From the NCBI GenBank assembly GCA_964473735.1, contig CAYYQD010000020.1:1-26350 (forward strand): 26,350 nt of DNA. Reading direction: 5' to 3'. Shown here piece by piece: positions 7,340 to 14,177 of the stretch (the stretch's first letter is position 1; the number at the start of each line of letters is the position of its first letter). A model generated the notes under the pieces. The model searched no databases. It saw nothing but the letters and a program-made list of their open reading frames with translations, and was not told where the DNA came from. Source of the stretch: JAADCS01 sp964473735 (GTDB lineage: Bacteria > Hydrothermota > Hydrothermia > LBFQ01). Made by a program: the position numbers and the translations under genes.

Positions 7340-7980
7340 TAACCTTCTTATCGGACCTCCGCGGTACCTATCCCTTCGGTGGGGATAACCTCCTGTTCCC
7401 TACGAAATCGGGGGACCGTTTCGTTTTCAGGGTCGGGGGAGGGAGGATGTTCTACGAGAGCTACGAGGCCTTCGCCTCCCTCTCCTACCGCTCCGTGTCT
7501 CTGGGGGCGAGGTACTACGGTACCGGCGATTCCCTGTTCTCCGATTACTCCCTCTACGTCGCCGTACGGTACGGTGGTGTGGGAATGTCCGCTACCCTCG
7601 GCTCCAACTTCGTAGGTAGCTACGGTACCTCCTACGGGGGGGCCGTCCTGTCCGTTGAGAGGGGGAGTACCCCCATGATCCTGAGGGTGTCGGCCGGATA
7701 CGTGGCCACCCCTCTGCTCGCAGCAGAGGTTGAGTTCAGACGCAGGGGTGCGGGGGTAAGGCTTCACACCGTATCCCGGCCGGGTATATACACAGACCTC
7801 GCTTTCTACCCCTACGTTGAGATGGGGGATATAACCGTAGGAGGCATGTACCGTACCTCCGGGAACACCTTCGGCCTCTTCGTAACCTTACCGGGAGGGC
7901 CGGGACGCTTCTCCCTCCTCCTGACGACCCACGAGGCCCTTGGAGAGAGCGCCTTCTCCGACAACCTCATCGTACTCTAA
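7324..7980 (+). CDS. Predicted beta-barrel-like envelope protein, unknown function
   Basis: This 218-residue product shows many amphipathic beta-strand stretches rich in Tyr, Gly and Ser (ALSYRSVSLGARYYG-like and YGTSYGGAVLSV), with only a short hydrophobic N-terminus (WALITFLS). This looks like a small outer-membrane barrel; I recognise no family. The only upstream start before an in-frame stop is GTG at 7324, inside the end of the UspA gene and without a Shine-Dalgarno site, so translation may be coupled. The C-terminus, NLIVL, resembles the GFVVL end of the 3600 product. Its stop overlaps the convergent dut stop by three bases (CTAA). Confidence 0.65.
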   Translation: MPWALITFLSDLRGTYPFGGDNLLFPTKSGDRFVFRVGGGRMFYESYEAFASLSYRSVSLGARYYGTGDSLFSDYSLYVAVRYGGVGMSATLGSNFVGSYGTSYGGAVLSVERGSTPMILRVSAGYVATPLLAAEVEFRRRGAGVRLHTVSRPGIYTDLAFYPYVEMGDITVGGMYRTSGNTFGLFVTLPGGPGRFSLLLTTHEALGESAFSDNLIVL

Positions 7981-8393
7981 CGGCCGGAGCTTCCGAACCC
8001 CTTATCCCTTCTGTCGCTTTCGGACAGATTCTCCACCTCTTCAATCTCCCAATCCACTACCCTGACCGGGACCATCTGGGCTATCCTCTGACCCTCCTCT
8101 ATCACGACCCTATCCCGTAAGGACACCATGATCACCTTTATCTCCCCACGGTACCCGTTGTCTATTACGCCGGCGAGGGTATGCACCCCCTTCAGGGCCA
8201 TGGAGGACCTGTCCTTTACGAAGGCCCCCCATCCCTCCGGGAGCTCCACGGATATTCCGGTGGGTACCGCCGTGGGTCGCAGGGGATCAAGGATGACCCG
8301 GGTGAGGGCGTAGAGGTCGTACCCTAAGTCCCCCGAATAGGCCCGGGTGGGGAGTTTGGCTTTCGGATGCAGACGTTTTACCTTCAAACGCAT
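7977..8393 (-). CDS. dut: dUTP diphosphatase (trimeric dUTPase)
   Basis: Dut hydrolyses dUTP to dUMP and pyrophosphate, keeping uracil out of DNA and feeding dTMP synthesis. The 138 residues hold all five family motifs: GYDLYA (24-29), DRSSMALKG (61-69, usual form GRSSLALKG), GVIDNGYRGEI (75-85, containing the catalytic Asp and Tyr), EGQRIAQMV (100-108) and the flexible arm GFGSSGR (132-138). I chose the ATG at 8393, not the upstream ATG at 8453: the protein then begins MRLKVKRL like the family, and a TAGAAT box ends 8 nt before it. The 3' end overlaps the convergent gene. Confidence 0.95.
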   Translation of the reverse strand: MRLKVKRLHPKAKLPTRAYSGDLGYDLYALTRVILDPLRPTAVPTGISVELPEGWGAFVKDRSSMALKGVHTLAGVIDNGYRGEIKVIMVSLRDRVVIEEGQRIAQMVPVRVVDWEIEEVENLSESDRRDKGFGSSGR

Positions 8394-8401
8394 AAGGGAA
8401 A

Positions 8402-8407
8402 ATTCTA
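8402..8407 (-). promoter_or_regulatory. -10 box (TAGAAT) of dut
   Basis: On the minus strand TAGAAT ends 8 nt before the dut ATG (8393). It lies inside the longer open frame starting at 8453, which argues against that earlier start. Confidence 0.65.
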
Positions 8408-8482
8408 ACACGGGTAATCGCCGGAAGCGTAGGGAGGGCGACGGGATACCCAACCGTAGATACGGCTTTTATTCGGACCTAC

Positions 8483-8508
8483 AAAAAGAGGGGGCCTGAC
8501 GCCCCCTC
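8483..8508 (-). terminator. Rho-independent terminator of korB
   Basis: On the minus strand an 8-bp stem GAGGGGGC/GCCCCCTC (8488-8508, 5-nt loop) is followed by TTTTT (8483-8487). It starts 23 nt after the korB stop codon. Confidence 0.9.
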
Positions 8509-8530
8509 CATCCAACGGTTAAGACCTAAA

Positions 8531-9418
8531 CTACACGAAGTTCTCCTCTATGATGCTCTTTATCTTCTCCTTCCAGACGTCGGAGGTGATGTCGTCGTAC
8601 ACGGGTACGGTGTCTTTCCCCCTCAGGAGGAGCTCCTCGTACGTGGGCAGGCCCTCTTCCCTGTATATGATACCTAAGGGCAGTTTCCCCTGGGCCCACG
8701 TATCGGATACGGCCTTCAGGGCCTCCATACGGGTGGGAAGAGGCCCGTTCTCATCTACGTACTGAACCCTCTGCTTGAACCAGTCGTAGGTGTTGAAGCG
8801 GTTGAAGGTCACGCATGGGGAGTATATATCCACGAAGGCGAAGCCTTTGAACTTTATGGCCTCCTTTAGTATCTCGGCGAGCCGCTTGGGATCCCCGGAG
8901 AAACCGCGGGCCACGAAGGGTGCCCCCATGGAGAGGGCGACGTAAAGGGGCTCTATGTTCCCCTCAACGGACCCGAAGGGGGACGTCCCGCTCTTAAACC
9001 CCGTAAGCGAGGTAGGGGAGGTCTGACCCTTAGTCAGACCGTAAATCATGTTGTTCATAACGATGTAGGTTATGTTCGGGTTGCGACGCATAACGTGGAG
9101 GAAGTGGTTCCCTCCTATGGCGTACCCGTCCCCATCACCACCGGCCCCGATGACCGTAAGCGTTGGGTTGGCTATCTTTACGGCCGTGGCCGTAGGTAGG
9201 ACGCGACCGTGGATACCGTGGTATCCGTAGGACTTGACGTAGTCGCTGATCTTACCGCTGCACCCTATACCGGACACAACCACCACCTCGTGTGGAGGTA
9301 TGTTCAAGCCGACCAAAGCCTTTTTAAGAGCAAGCAGCACAGCGTAGTCCCCGCATCCCGGACACCACGTAGGTTTGTGGGAGTCGTAGTCCTTCAAAGT
9401 AACCTTGACTTCTACCAT
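8531..9418 (-). CDS. korB: 2-oxoacid:ferredoxin oxidoreductase, beta subunit
   Basis: The beta subunit carries thiamine diphosphate and, with the alpha subunit, oxidatively decarboxylates a 2-oxoacid (typically 2-oxoglutarate) to acyl-CoA, reducing ferredoxin; the reverse reaction fixes CO2. In the 295 residues, CPGCG (19-23), C53 and C202 supply four Cys suited to a 4Fe-4S cluster. GDGDG (94-98) with NNMIYGLTKGQTSPT (122-136) is the TPP/Mg site. The ATG has a strong AAAGGAGGT (9424-9432) and a true leader, unlike most genes here. No alpha-subunit gene flanks it: a gene-free stretch lies upstream, and a terminator and dut lie downstream. Substrate assignment is by family resemblance only. Confidence 0.93.
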   Translation of the reverse strand: MVEVKVTLKDYDSHKPTWCPGCGDYAVLLALKKALVGLNIPPHEVVVVSGIGCSGKISDYVKSYGYHGIHGRVLPTATAVKIANPTLTVIGAGGDGDGYAIGGNHFLHVMRRNPNITYIVMNNMIYGLTKGQTSPTSLTGFKSGTSPFGSVEGNIEPLYVALSMGAPFVARGFSGDPKRLAEILKEAIKFKGFAFVDIYSPCVTFNRFNTYDWFKQRVQYVDENGPLPTRMEALKAVSDTWAQGKLPLGIIYREEGLPTYEELLLRGKDTVPVYDDITSDVWKEKIKSIIEENFV

Positions 9419-9441
9419 CTTTGACCTCCTTTAAGTCGTGT

Positions 9442-9447
9442 ATTATA
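9442..9447 (-). promoter_or_regulatory. -10 box (TATAAT) of korB
   Basis: TATAAT on the minus strand ends 23 nt before the korB ATG, leaving a short leader that contains AAAGGAGGT. This is the one clear leadered promoter in the window. Confidence 0.7.
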
Positions 9448-9480
9448 CGGACGCCTTGCCTCCCGAAAGTAAGAAGTGTG

Positions 9481-9552
9481 GAAAGAGCCTCAACGTACTT
9501 TGTGCCGGGATAGAGCGTTCGTGTGTGCTTCCCGAAAGAGGTTTCAACGTAC
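9481..9552. repeat. Degenerate direct repeat upstream of korB
   Basis: GAAAGAGCCTCAACGTAC (9481-9498) recurs as GAAAGAGGTTTCAACGTAC (9534-9552), 53 bp apart and 34-105 bp upstream of the korB -10 box. It could be a regulator site pair; chance is not excluded. Confidence 0.4.
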
Positions 9553-9645
9553 CACCACACGTCTCTCCATCGTAACTTCGTACGATAATCTGACCGGCAA
9601 ATCCTTACGGTAGATCCTGATAATTCTGTACGGTGCTGCCATGAT

Positions 9646-9683
9646 GGTATCACTTTGGGTATAAAATCGGCAAAAGTGATACC
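9646..9683. repeat. 38-bp palindromic intergenic element, copy 2
   Basis: Arms GGTATCACT (9646-9654) and AGTGATACC (9675-9683) are identical to copy 1 at 91-128, with the same 20-bp spacing and the same TGGGTATAAAA core (9656-9666). Only the remaining centre bases differ. It sits in the korB/9944 divergent region. Confidence 0.85.
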
Positions 9684-9928
9684 GACACATCTCCTAAGAC
9701 TGGTATAACCCGGGACTTTATGGTGGGTCGTGCCGTACGGATTTTGCACTTCTGGGCCGAAAGTATGGAATCGGACAGTTCCAATTTTGGTGTGAATGCG
9801 GCGCCACTCCACGCTGTTCTATCGGGGGAACGGACGTGCCTTATATGAAAACTGTATTACAACTGTGGGAGCCTCGGGATTTTCATCACTATTTGCAACC
9901 CTCCGTGTATCGTTCTCACTGCCGCCCT

Positions 9929-9934
9929 TAAAAT
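9929..9934 (+). promoter_or_regulatory. -10 box (TAAAAT) of the 9944 gene
   Basis: TAAAAT ends 9 nt before the first of three consecutive ATG codons at 9944. Confidence 0.65.
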
Positions 9935-9943
9935 AAAGGTTCT

Positions 9944-12022
9944 ATGATGATGATTCTCTTTACTTCCGTAGGTTTGAGGAGCGTGGATGCTACCCCGTCG
10001 GTAAAGGGGGGCTACAAGGTTGAACCCGTGATGCCAGCGCGTACGGTGAGAAGTACCGCACCGAGGTTGTTAGGTGGAGGTCCGGACGGATACGGCTACA
10101 CCTACCTATCAACGCAGGACGGGGACACGGTTCCCTTCAACTACATAGACATATCCTCCAGCGGAACACCCATAGGTGCCGATGACGACTGGTGCTCGGG
10201 ATCCGAGGCCTCCACCCTCTACTACTTGGGCTTCTCCTTCCCCTTCTACACCGAGACGTACGACTCTGTGTCCATCTGCTCCAACGGTGCCATAGTCTTT
10301 GATACCCCTTACGTGTATTTTGGTCTCGGCAACACCTCCCTTCCTTCCACAAGCTACACCGGTCCCAGGGCCTTCGTAGCCCTCATGTGGGACGACCTCA
10401 ACCCCGCCGCTACCGGGGCGGACGACATATACTTCCAGTCCTTCACCTCCTGCCCAGATGGGTACGCCGGAGCCTGCGCCGTAGTGCAGTACCACAACGT
10501 TCCAAGGTACGGGGACACCACCACTTTTATGGACTTTGAGGTCATCCTCTACGACAACGGCAACATAAAGCTCCAGTACAACTCCAGTGTTGAGTACAGC
10601 GACGCCACCATCGGCATCCAGGCGGACACGGCCGACACCACCAACAACTTCTTCCTTCAGTACGTCTATAACGCCACGCCCTCCGGACACGTTCCCGACA
10701 GCGGTACGGCCATACTCTTCCAGCCTCCTGTTCCCATTGATTACAACATCGGGGTTACTTCTATAACGCCCACGGGACTTATAGGTACGTCCCCGGTGAC
10801 CTTCACGGCCACGGTCAGGAACTTCGGTACCGTCGCCACCACATCCACACCCGTCATCCTCAACATATACGACACCCTCGCCTCATCTCTGGTCTTCAGC
10901 GACACCCAGACCGTAGCCATACCGGCCTCGTCCAACTACGACGTCACCTTCGCCTCCTTTACGCCCTCCGCCCGGAAGGTGTACCTCCTTGAGGTGATAG
11001 CACAGGAGCCGATGGACACGGTACACGGAAACGACACCCTGCACGCCATAGCCCGAACCCTCCTAATATTCGGGGACGTGGCCGATAGCTGGACCTTCCC
11101 CAGCCTTGGAGATGGAAACGGGTACAGCTTCGCCGGTATAACCTACGCCCCCGACAGCGGAAAGTTCTACGTGATAACTATGAACCCGATGAGTACGGTC
11201 TTCAGCTTTGATCCGAACGACCCGGCCGGGACCTTCACCCAGACCACGTGGACCCTGCATCCCTTCTTCGGAGCCGACGATATACCCTGGGGTATAGCCT
11301 ATCACGACGGGACCTTTTACGTCTCCCACGTCGGATACGACGGCTCCAACTTCACCGGTGATATGATAGGTTACTACGATGGCAACGGCGTCCTCTACGA
11401 CAGCCTTGACGTGTGGGCCAACATAGAGAACGGTGGGTGGATCGCCGGCATGGACTGGAACGCCGACGACGGGTACCTCTACGGAGCGTACGTGGGAGGC
11501 TCCAACTCCGTATACAAGATAGACGTGTCCGCGAAGAACTCGGCCGGGGTATTCACCACACCTTCCCTTTCCCTTAGAGGCGTCTCGGTCTTCCACGAGG
11601 TGGATCGCGTCTTAGACGGCGGATGGAACCAGGACGAGATATACGAGCTTGACTACTCTGCTACAACCCTTAACAGCGCCCCCATGAACAGTATGGCCGA
11701 CGTGGACGTGTGGGTGCATTGCACCAGCCCCGACGATCCCATCTTCGCCTTCGTAACCATAAACGACGCCAACAACACGCTGGTCAAGATGGCCACCGGT
11801 CACTACTGCGACGAGCTGGTGGGTGTGGATGAAAGGAAGGTAGAGGGATCCGTACCCTCGGTCAGGGTTGAAGGGCGCACCGTCTTCGTCAGCGGTAAGG
11901 CTACCCTTTACGACGTGGCCGGGAGGAAGGTGGCCGTATTTAAAGACTCGTACCGTATAGACGTGCCCGGGATCTACTTCGTAAAGGTGGGAGATCGCAC
12001 CTTCAAGGTGCTCCTCAAGTAA
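9944..12022 (+). CDS. Secreted multidomain protein with T9SS-like C-terminal sorting domain
   Basis: The 692-residue product has a short hydrophobic N-terminus (MMMILFTSVGLRSVDA) that may be a signal peptide. Residues about 45-265 resemble a nidogen-like extracellular domain (LGFSFPFYTETYDSVSICSNG, ALMWDDLNP, FEVILYDNGNIKLQY). Residues about 268-365 are a CARDB-like Ig domain (SPVTFTATVRNFGTVATTSTPVIL). Residues about 370-620 look like a beta-propeller. The last 55 residues (VEGRTVFVSGKATLYDVAGRKV through GIYFVKVGDRTFKVLLK) have the Por/T9SS type A sorting-domain pattern. Export to the cell surface is therefore likely; the ligand or substrate is unknown. ATGATGATG leaves the exact start open by two residues. 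A hairpin follows the stop. Confidence 0.85.
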   Translation: MMMILFTSVGLRSVDATPSVKGGYKVEPVMPARTVRSTAPRLLGGGPDGYGYTYLSTQDGDTVPFNYIDISSSGTPIGADDDWCSGSEASTLYYLGFSFPFYTETYDSVSICSNGAIVFDTPYVYFGLGNTSLPSTSYTGPRAFVALMWDDLNPAATGADDIYFQSFTSCPDGYAGACAVVQYHNVPRYGDTTTFMDFEVILYDNGNIKLQYNSSVEYSDATIGIQADTADTTNNFFLQYVYNATPSGHVPDSGTAILFQPPVPIDYNIGVTSITPTGLIGTSPVTFTATVRNFGTVATTSTPVILNIYDTLASSLVFSDTQTVAIPASSNYDVTFASFTPSARKVYLLEVIAQEPMDTVHGNDTLHAIARTLLIFGDVADSWTFPSLGDGNGYSFAGITYAPDSGKFYVITMNPMSTVFSFDPNDPAGTFTQTTWTLHPFFGADDIPWGIAYHDGTFYVSHVGYDGSNFTGDMIGYYDGNGVLYDSLDVWANIENGGWIAGMDWNADDGYLYGAYVGGSNSVYKIDVSAKNSAGVFTTPSLSLRGVSVFHEVDRVLDGGWNQDEIYELDYSATTLNSAPMNSMADVDVWVHCTSPDDPIFAFVTINDANNTLVKMATGHYCDELVGVDERKVEGSVPSVRVEGRTVFVSGKATLYDVAGRKVAVFKDSYRIDVPGIYFVKVGDRTFKVLLK

Positions 12023-12032
12023 AACGCACACA

Positions 12033-12057
12033 GGAGGGGGGATGCTCTCCCCCCTCC
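12033..12057 (+). terminator. Probable terminator hairpin after the 9944 gene
   Basis: A perfect 9-bp stem GGAGGGGGG/CCCCCCTCC with a 7-nt loop begins 11 nt after the stop codon. The tail is pyrimidine-rich (ACCTCTCTTCC) but not a T-run, so termination efficiency is uncertain. Confidence 0.6.
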
Positions 12058-12077
12058 ACCTCTCTTCCGTACGCCCT

Positions 12078-12083
12078 TAAAAT
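12078..12083 (+). promoter_or_regulatory. -10 box (TAAAAT) of tRNA-Leu
   Basis: CTTAAAAT lies 10 nt before the mature tRNA 5' end, so the primary transcript would carry only about 3-4 extra 5' nucleotides. Confidence 0.65.
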
Positions 12084-12093
12084 ACCTACCCGC

Positions 12094-12177
12094 GCCGGGG
12101 TGGCGGAATTGGCAGACGCGCTAGGTTCAGGACCTAGTGGGCTTCGGCCCGTGCGGGTTCAAGTCCCGCCCCCGGCA
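12094..12177 (+). tRNA. tRNA-Leu (anticodon CAG)
   Basis: The cloverleaf is complete: acceptor GCCGGGG (12094-12100) pairs with CCCCGGC (12170-12176); anticodon stem CTAGG/CCTAG encloses TTCAGGA, giving anticodon CAG (12128-12130) for codon CUG; the class II variable arm TGGGCTTCGGCCCGT fits leucine; the T arm is GCGGG TTCAAGT CCCGC. The discriminator A is 12177. CCA is not encoded. A run of seven T follows from 12179. Confidence 0.97.
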
Positions 12178-12186
12178 CTTTTTTTA

Positions 12187-13791
12187 TCAGAACCTGAAGA
12201 CCGGGTACCTCCTCTCCTCCGGAAGGTTGTTTATGGCTACGGACAGGGCGAAGGTCAGGACGTCGCGGGTCTGGACGGGGTCTATTATTCCGTCGTCCCA
12301 GAGACGGGCCGTGGAGTAGTACGCGCTCCCCACCCTCTCGTACTCGGCGGTTATCTCCTCCCTTATTTTTTTCCTCTCCTCCTCCGATAGAGTCTTCCCC
12401 ATCCTCCTGTACTTCCTCTCGGTGATTATCTCCATGACCGTTGCCGCCTGCTCCGCCCCCATAACGGAGATGCGGGCCGTAGGGTACATGAAGAGAAAAC
12501 GGGGATCGTAAGCCCTACCGGCCATGGCGTAGTTCCCGGCACCGTGGGACCCTCCCACGATCACGGTGATTTTGGGGACCGTGGCGGTTGATACGGCCTG
12601 AACCATCTTGGCCCCGTGTTTGGTTATGCCTTCCTCCTCGTACCTTCTCCCCACCATGAACCCGGTGATGTTCTGAAGGAAGATCAGGGGAATCCTGCGC
12701 TGGTCCGCCAGCATTATGAAGTGAGCACCTTTCAGGGCGGACTCCGAGAATAGAACGCCGTTGTTGGCCAGTATCCCGACCGGTATTCCGTTTATGTGGG
12801 CGAAACCGGTTATTAGTGTGGTGCCGTATCCCGCTTTGAACTCGTGAAAACGACTCCCGTCCACTATCCGGGCTATAATCTCCCTCATATCAAAGGGTTT
12901 GCGGGGGTCTTTGGGTAGTACGCCGTAGACCTCTTCGGGGTCGTATAGGGGTTCCTCCGGTTCCTGAATCTCAAGGGGCACCCGTTTCCTCCAGTTGAGG
13001 TTGCGGAAGATGGACCTGACTATCTCAATGGCGTGCTCGTCGTTCTCGGCTAAGTGATCCGTGACGCCGGACACGGTTGAGTGCATCACCCCTCCCCCCA
13101 AGGTCTGCTCATCCACCTCCTCACCCGTGGCGGCTTTCACCAAGGGGGGACCGGCTAAGTAGATGGTGCCGGTGCCTTTGACTATGACGTTCTCGTCGCT
13201 CATGGCCGGAACGTAGGCTCCCCCGGCCGTACACATCCCCATAACGGCCGAGATCTGGGGAATACCGAGGGAGGACATCACGGCCTGATTGTAGAATATC
13301 CTGCCGAAGTGTAGTTTGTCCGGGAAAACCTCGGCCTGCATGGGTAGAAATACACCTCCTGAATCCACAAGATACACTATGGGTAGCCTGTTCTGTAGGG
13401 CCACCTCCTGCGCCCTTAGGTGCTTCTTTATCGTCTCCGGGAAGTAGGTTCCCCCCTTTACGGTGGCGTCGTTGGCCACTATGACGGCCTCCTTCCCCTC
13501 TATCACCCCCACACCGGTTATTATTCCGGCCTGCGGAACCTCGTTGTTATACATACCGTAGGCTGCCAGAGGCGAGAGCTCAAGGAAGGGTGTTCCGGGG
13601 TCTATAAGTCTCTCCACCCGCTCCCTCGCTAAGAGCTTTCCTCTCTCACGGTGGAGCCTTACGGCCTTCTCACTCCTCCTGTTCCTGACCTCCTCAAGGA
13701 TCCTCCTGTACTCCTCCGCCTTTGCCCGGTTATAGTCGTAGTTCTCCTTGAATTCCGGGGAAGAGGGGTTTATCCTGCTGCGGATCACCAT
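12187..13791 (-). CDS. Acyl-CoA carboxylase carboxyltransferase subunit (methylcrotonyl-/propionyl-CoA type)
   Basis: This subunit moves CO2 from carboxybiotin to an acyl-CoA. The 534-residue length fits MCC/PCC beta subunits. Visible: RGKLLARERVERLIDPGTPFLEL near the start, VKGGTYFPETIKKHLRAQ (111-128), DSGGVFLPMQAEVFPD (143-158), the first oxyanion region MGMCTAGGAYVPAMSDE (184-200), GGGVMHSTVSGVTDHL, and the second glycine-rich region GGSHGAGNYAMAGRAYDPRFLF. The pattern around FPDKLHFGRIFYNQAVMSSLGIP is closest in my memory to 3-methylcrotonyl-CoA carboxylase beta, but substrate cannot be settled from this. No biotin carboxylase or biotin carrier gene is adjacent. A TACAAT box ends 7 nt before the ATG. 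The gene ends 9 nt from the convergent tRNA. Confidence 0.92.
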   Translation of the reverse strand: MVIRSRINPSSPEFKENYDYNRAKAEEYRRILEEVRNRRSEKAVRLHRERGKLLARERVERLIDPGTPFLELSPLAAYGMYNNEVPQAGIITGVGVIEGKEAVIVANDATVKGGTYFPETIKKHLRAQEVALQNRLPIVYLVDSGGVFLPMQAEVFPDKLHFGRIFYNQAVMSSLGIPQISAVMGMCTAGGAYVPAMSDENVIVKGTGTIYLAGPPLVKAATGEEVDEQTLGGGVMHSTVSGVTDHLAENDEHAIEIVRSIFRNLNWRKRVPLEIQEPEEPLYDPEEVYGVLPKDPRKPFDMREIIARIVDGSRFHEFKAGYGTTLITGFAHINGIPVGILANNGVLFSESALKGAHFIMLADQRRIPLIFLQNITGFMVGRRYEEEGITKHGAKMVQAVSTATVPKITVIVGGSHGAGNYAMAGRAYDPRFLFMYPTARISVMGAEQAATVMEIITERKYRRMGKTLSEEERKKIREEITAEYERVGSAYYSTARLWDDGIIDPVQTRDVLTFALSVAINNLPEERRYPVFRF

Positions 13792-13798
13792 AGGGGGT

Positions 13799-13804
13799 AT
13801 TGTA
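13799..13804 (-). promoter_or_regulatory. -10 box (TACAAT) of the carboxyltransferase gene
   Basis: Minus-strand TACAAT ends 7 nt before the ATG at 13791. It is divergent from the hpf promoter 55 bp away, so both may share control. Confidence 0.6.
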
Positions 13805-13859
13805 CGGCGTGAGCCTATGTACCCACAGGGTTCGGTTGTACCCGTACATCTGTCTGGGG

Positions 13860-13865
13860 TAAAAT
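13860..13865 (+). promoter_or_regulatory. -10 box (TAAAAT) of hpf
   Basis: GGTAAAAT ends 9 nt before the hpf ATG, the same arrangement as pgk. Confidence 0.7.
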
Positions 13866-13874
13866 ACCGTACCT

Positions 13875-14177
13875 ATGGTACCGATCCACACGCACTTCAA
13901 AAACTTCCCGGGAACGGAGGCGCTGGAGGTCTATATAAACAAGAGGCTGAAGTCCCTTGAGAAGTTCTCGGATCTTATCATGCACGTGGACTTACATCTG
14001 GCCGAGGAGAGAGGGCAGTACGTGGGTACGGCCGTGGCCAAACTGAAGGGTAAGACCCTCCGGGTTGAGGCCCGAAACAGGGACCCTATGGCCGTTGTGG
14101 ATGAGATAAAGGACGTTCTGCTACGTGAGGTGAAGCGGGAGAAGGAGAAGATAAAGCAAGAGAGACGTAGGAGTTGA
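13875..14177 (+). CDS. hpf: Short ribosome hibernation promoting factor (HPF/RaiA family)
   Basis: HPF/RaiA proteins bind the 30S decoding region and stop translation or promote 100S dimers under starvation. The 100 residues show the beta-alpha-beta-beta-beta-alpha pattern: IHTHFKNFPGTEALEVYINKR, KRLKSLEKFSDLIMHVDLHL, the strands GTAVAKLKGKTLRVEARN, then DPMAVVDEIKDVLLREVKREKEKIK. This is the short form, without the C-terminal dimerisation domain of long HPF. Its stop codon overlaps the start of the following permease gene (TTGA), so the two are co-transcribed. Confidence 0.9.
   Translation: MVPIHTHFKNFPGTEALEVYINKRLKSLEKFSDLIMHVDLHLAEERGQYVGTAVAKLKGKTLRVEARNRDPMAVVDEIKDVLLREVKREKEKIKQERRRS

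Larger units (their letters stand above)
9448..9928. other. Gene-free region between korB and the 9944 gene
   Basis: About 480 bp between divergent promoters with no credible coding frame. The frame spanning 9324-9812 on the minus strand overlaps korB and has no family resemblance. The region holds the second 38-bp palindromic element (9646-9683) and a degenerate direct repeat (GAAAGAG..TCAACGTAC at 9481-9498 and 9534-9552). Confidence 0.6.

Noticed and set aside
8394..8453. N-terminal extension of dut by 20 codons
   Set aside because: The TAGAAT box lies inside it and dUTPases begin near MRLKVKRL; the extension matches nothing in the family.
9324..9812. Minus-strand frame of 162 codons overlapping korB's start
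   Set aside because: It overlaps korB in another frame and shows no family resemblance or start signal; its codon pattern does not match the neighbours.
12100..12390. Plus-strand frame across the tRNA gene
   Set aside because: It is read through a clear tRNA-Leu cloverleaf and the 3' end of the carboxyltransferase gene.
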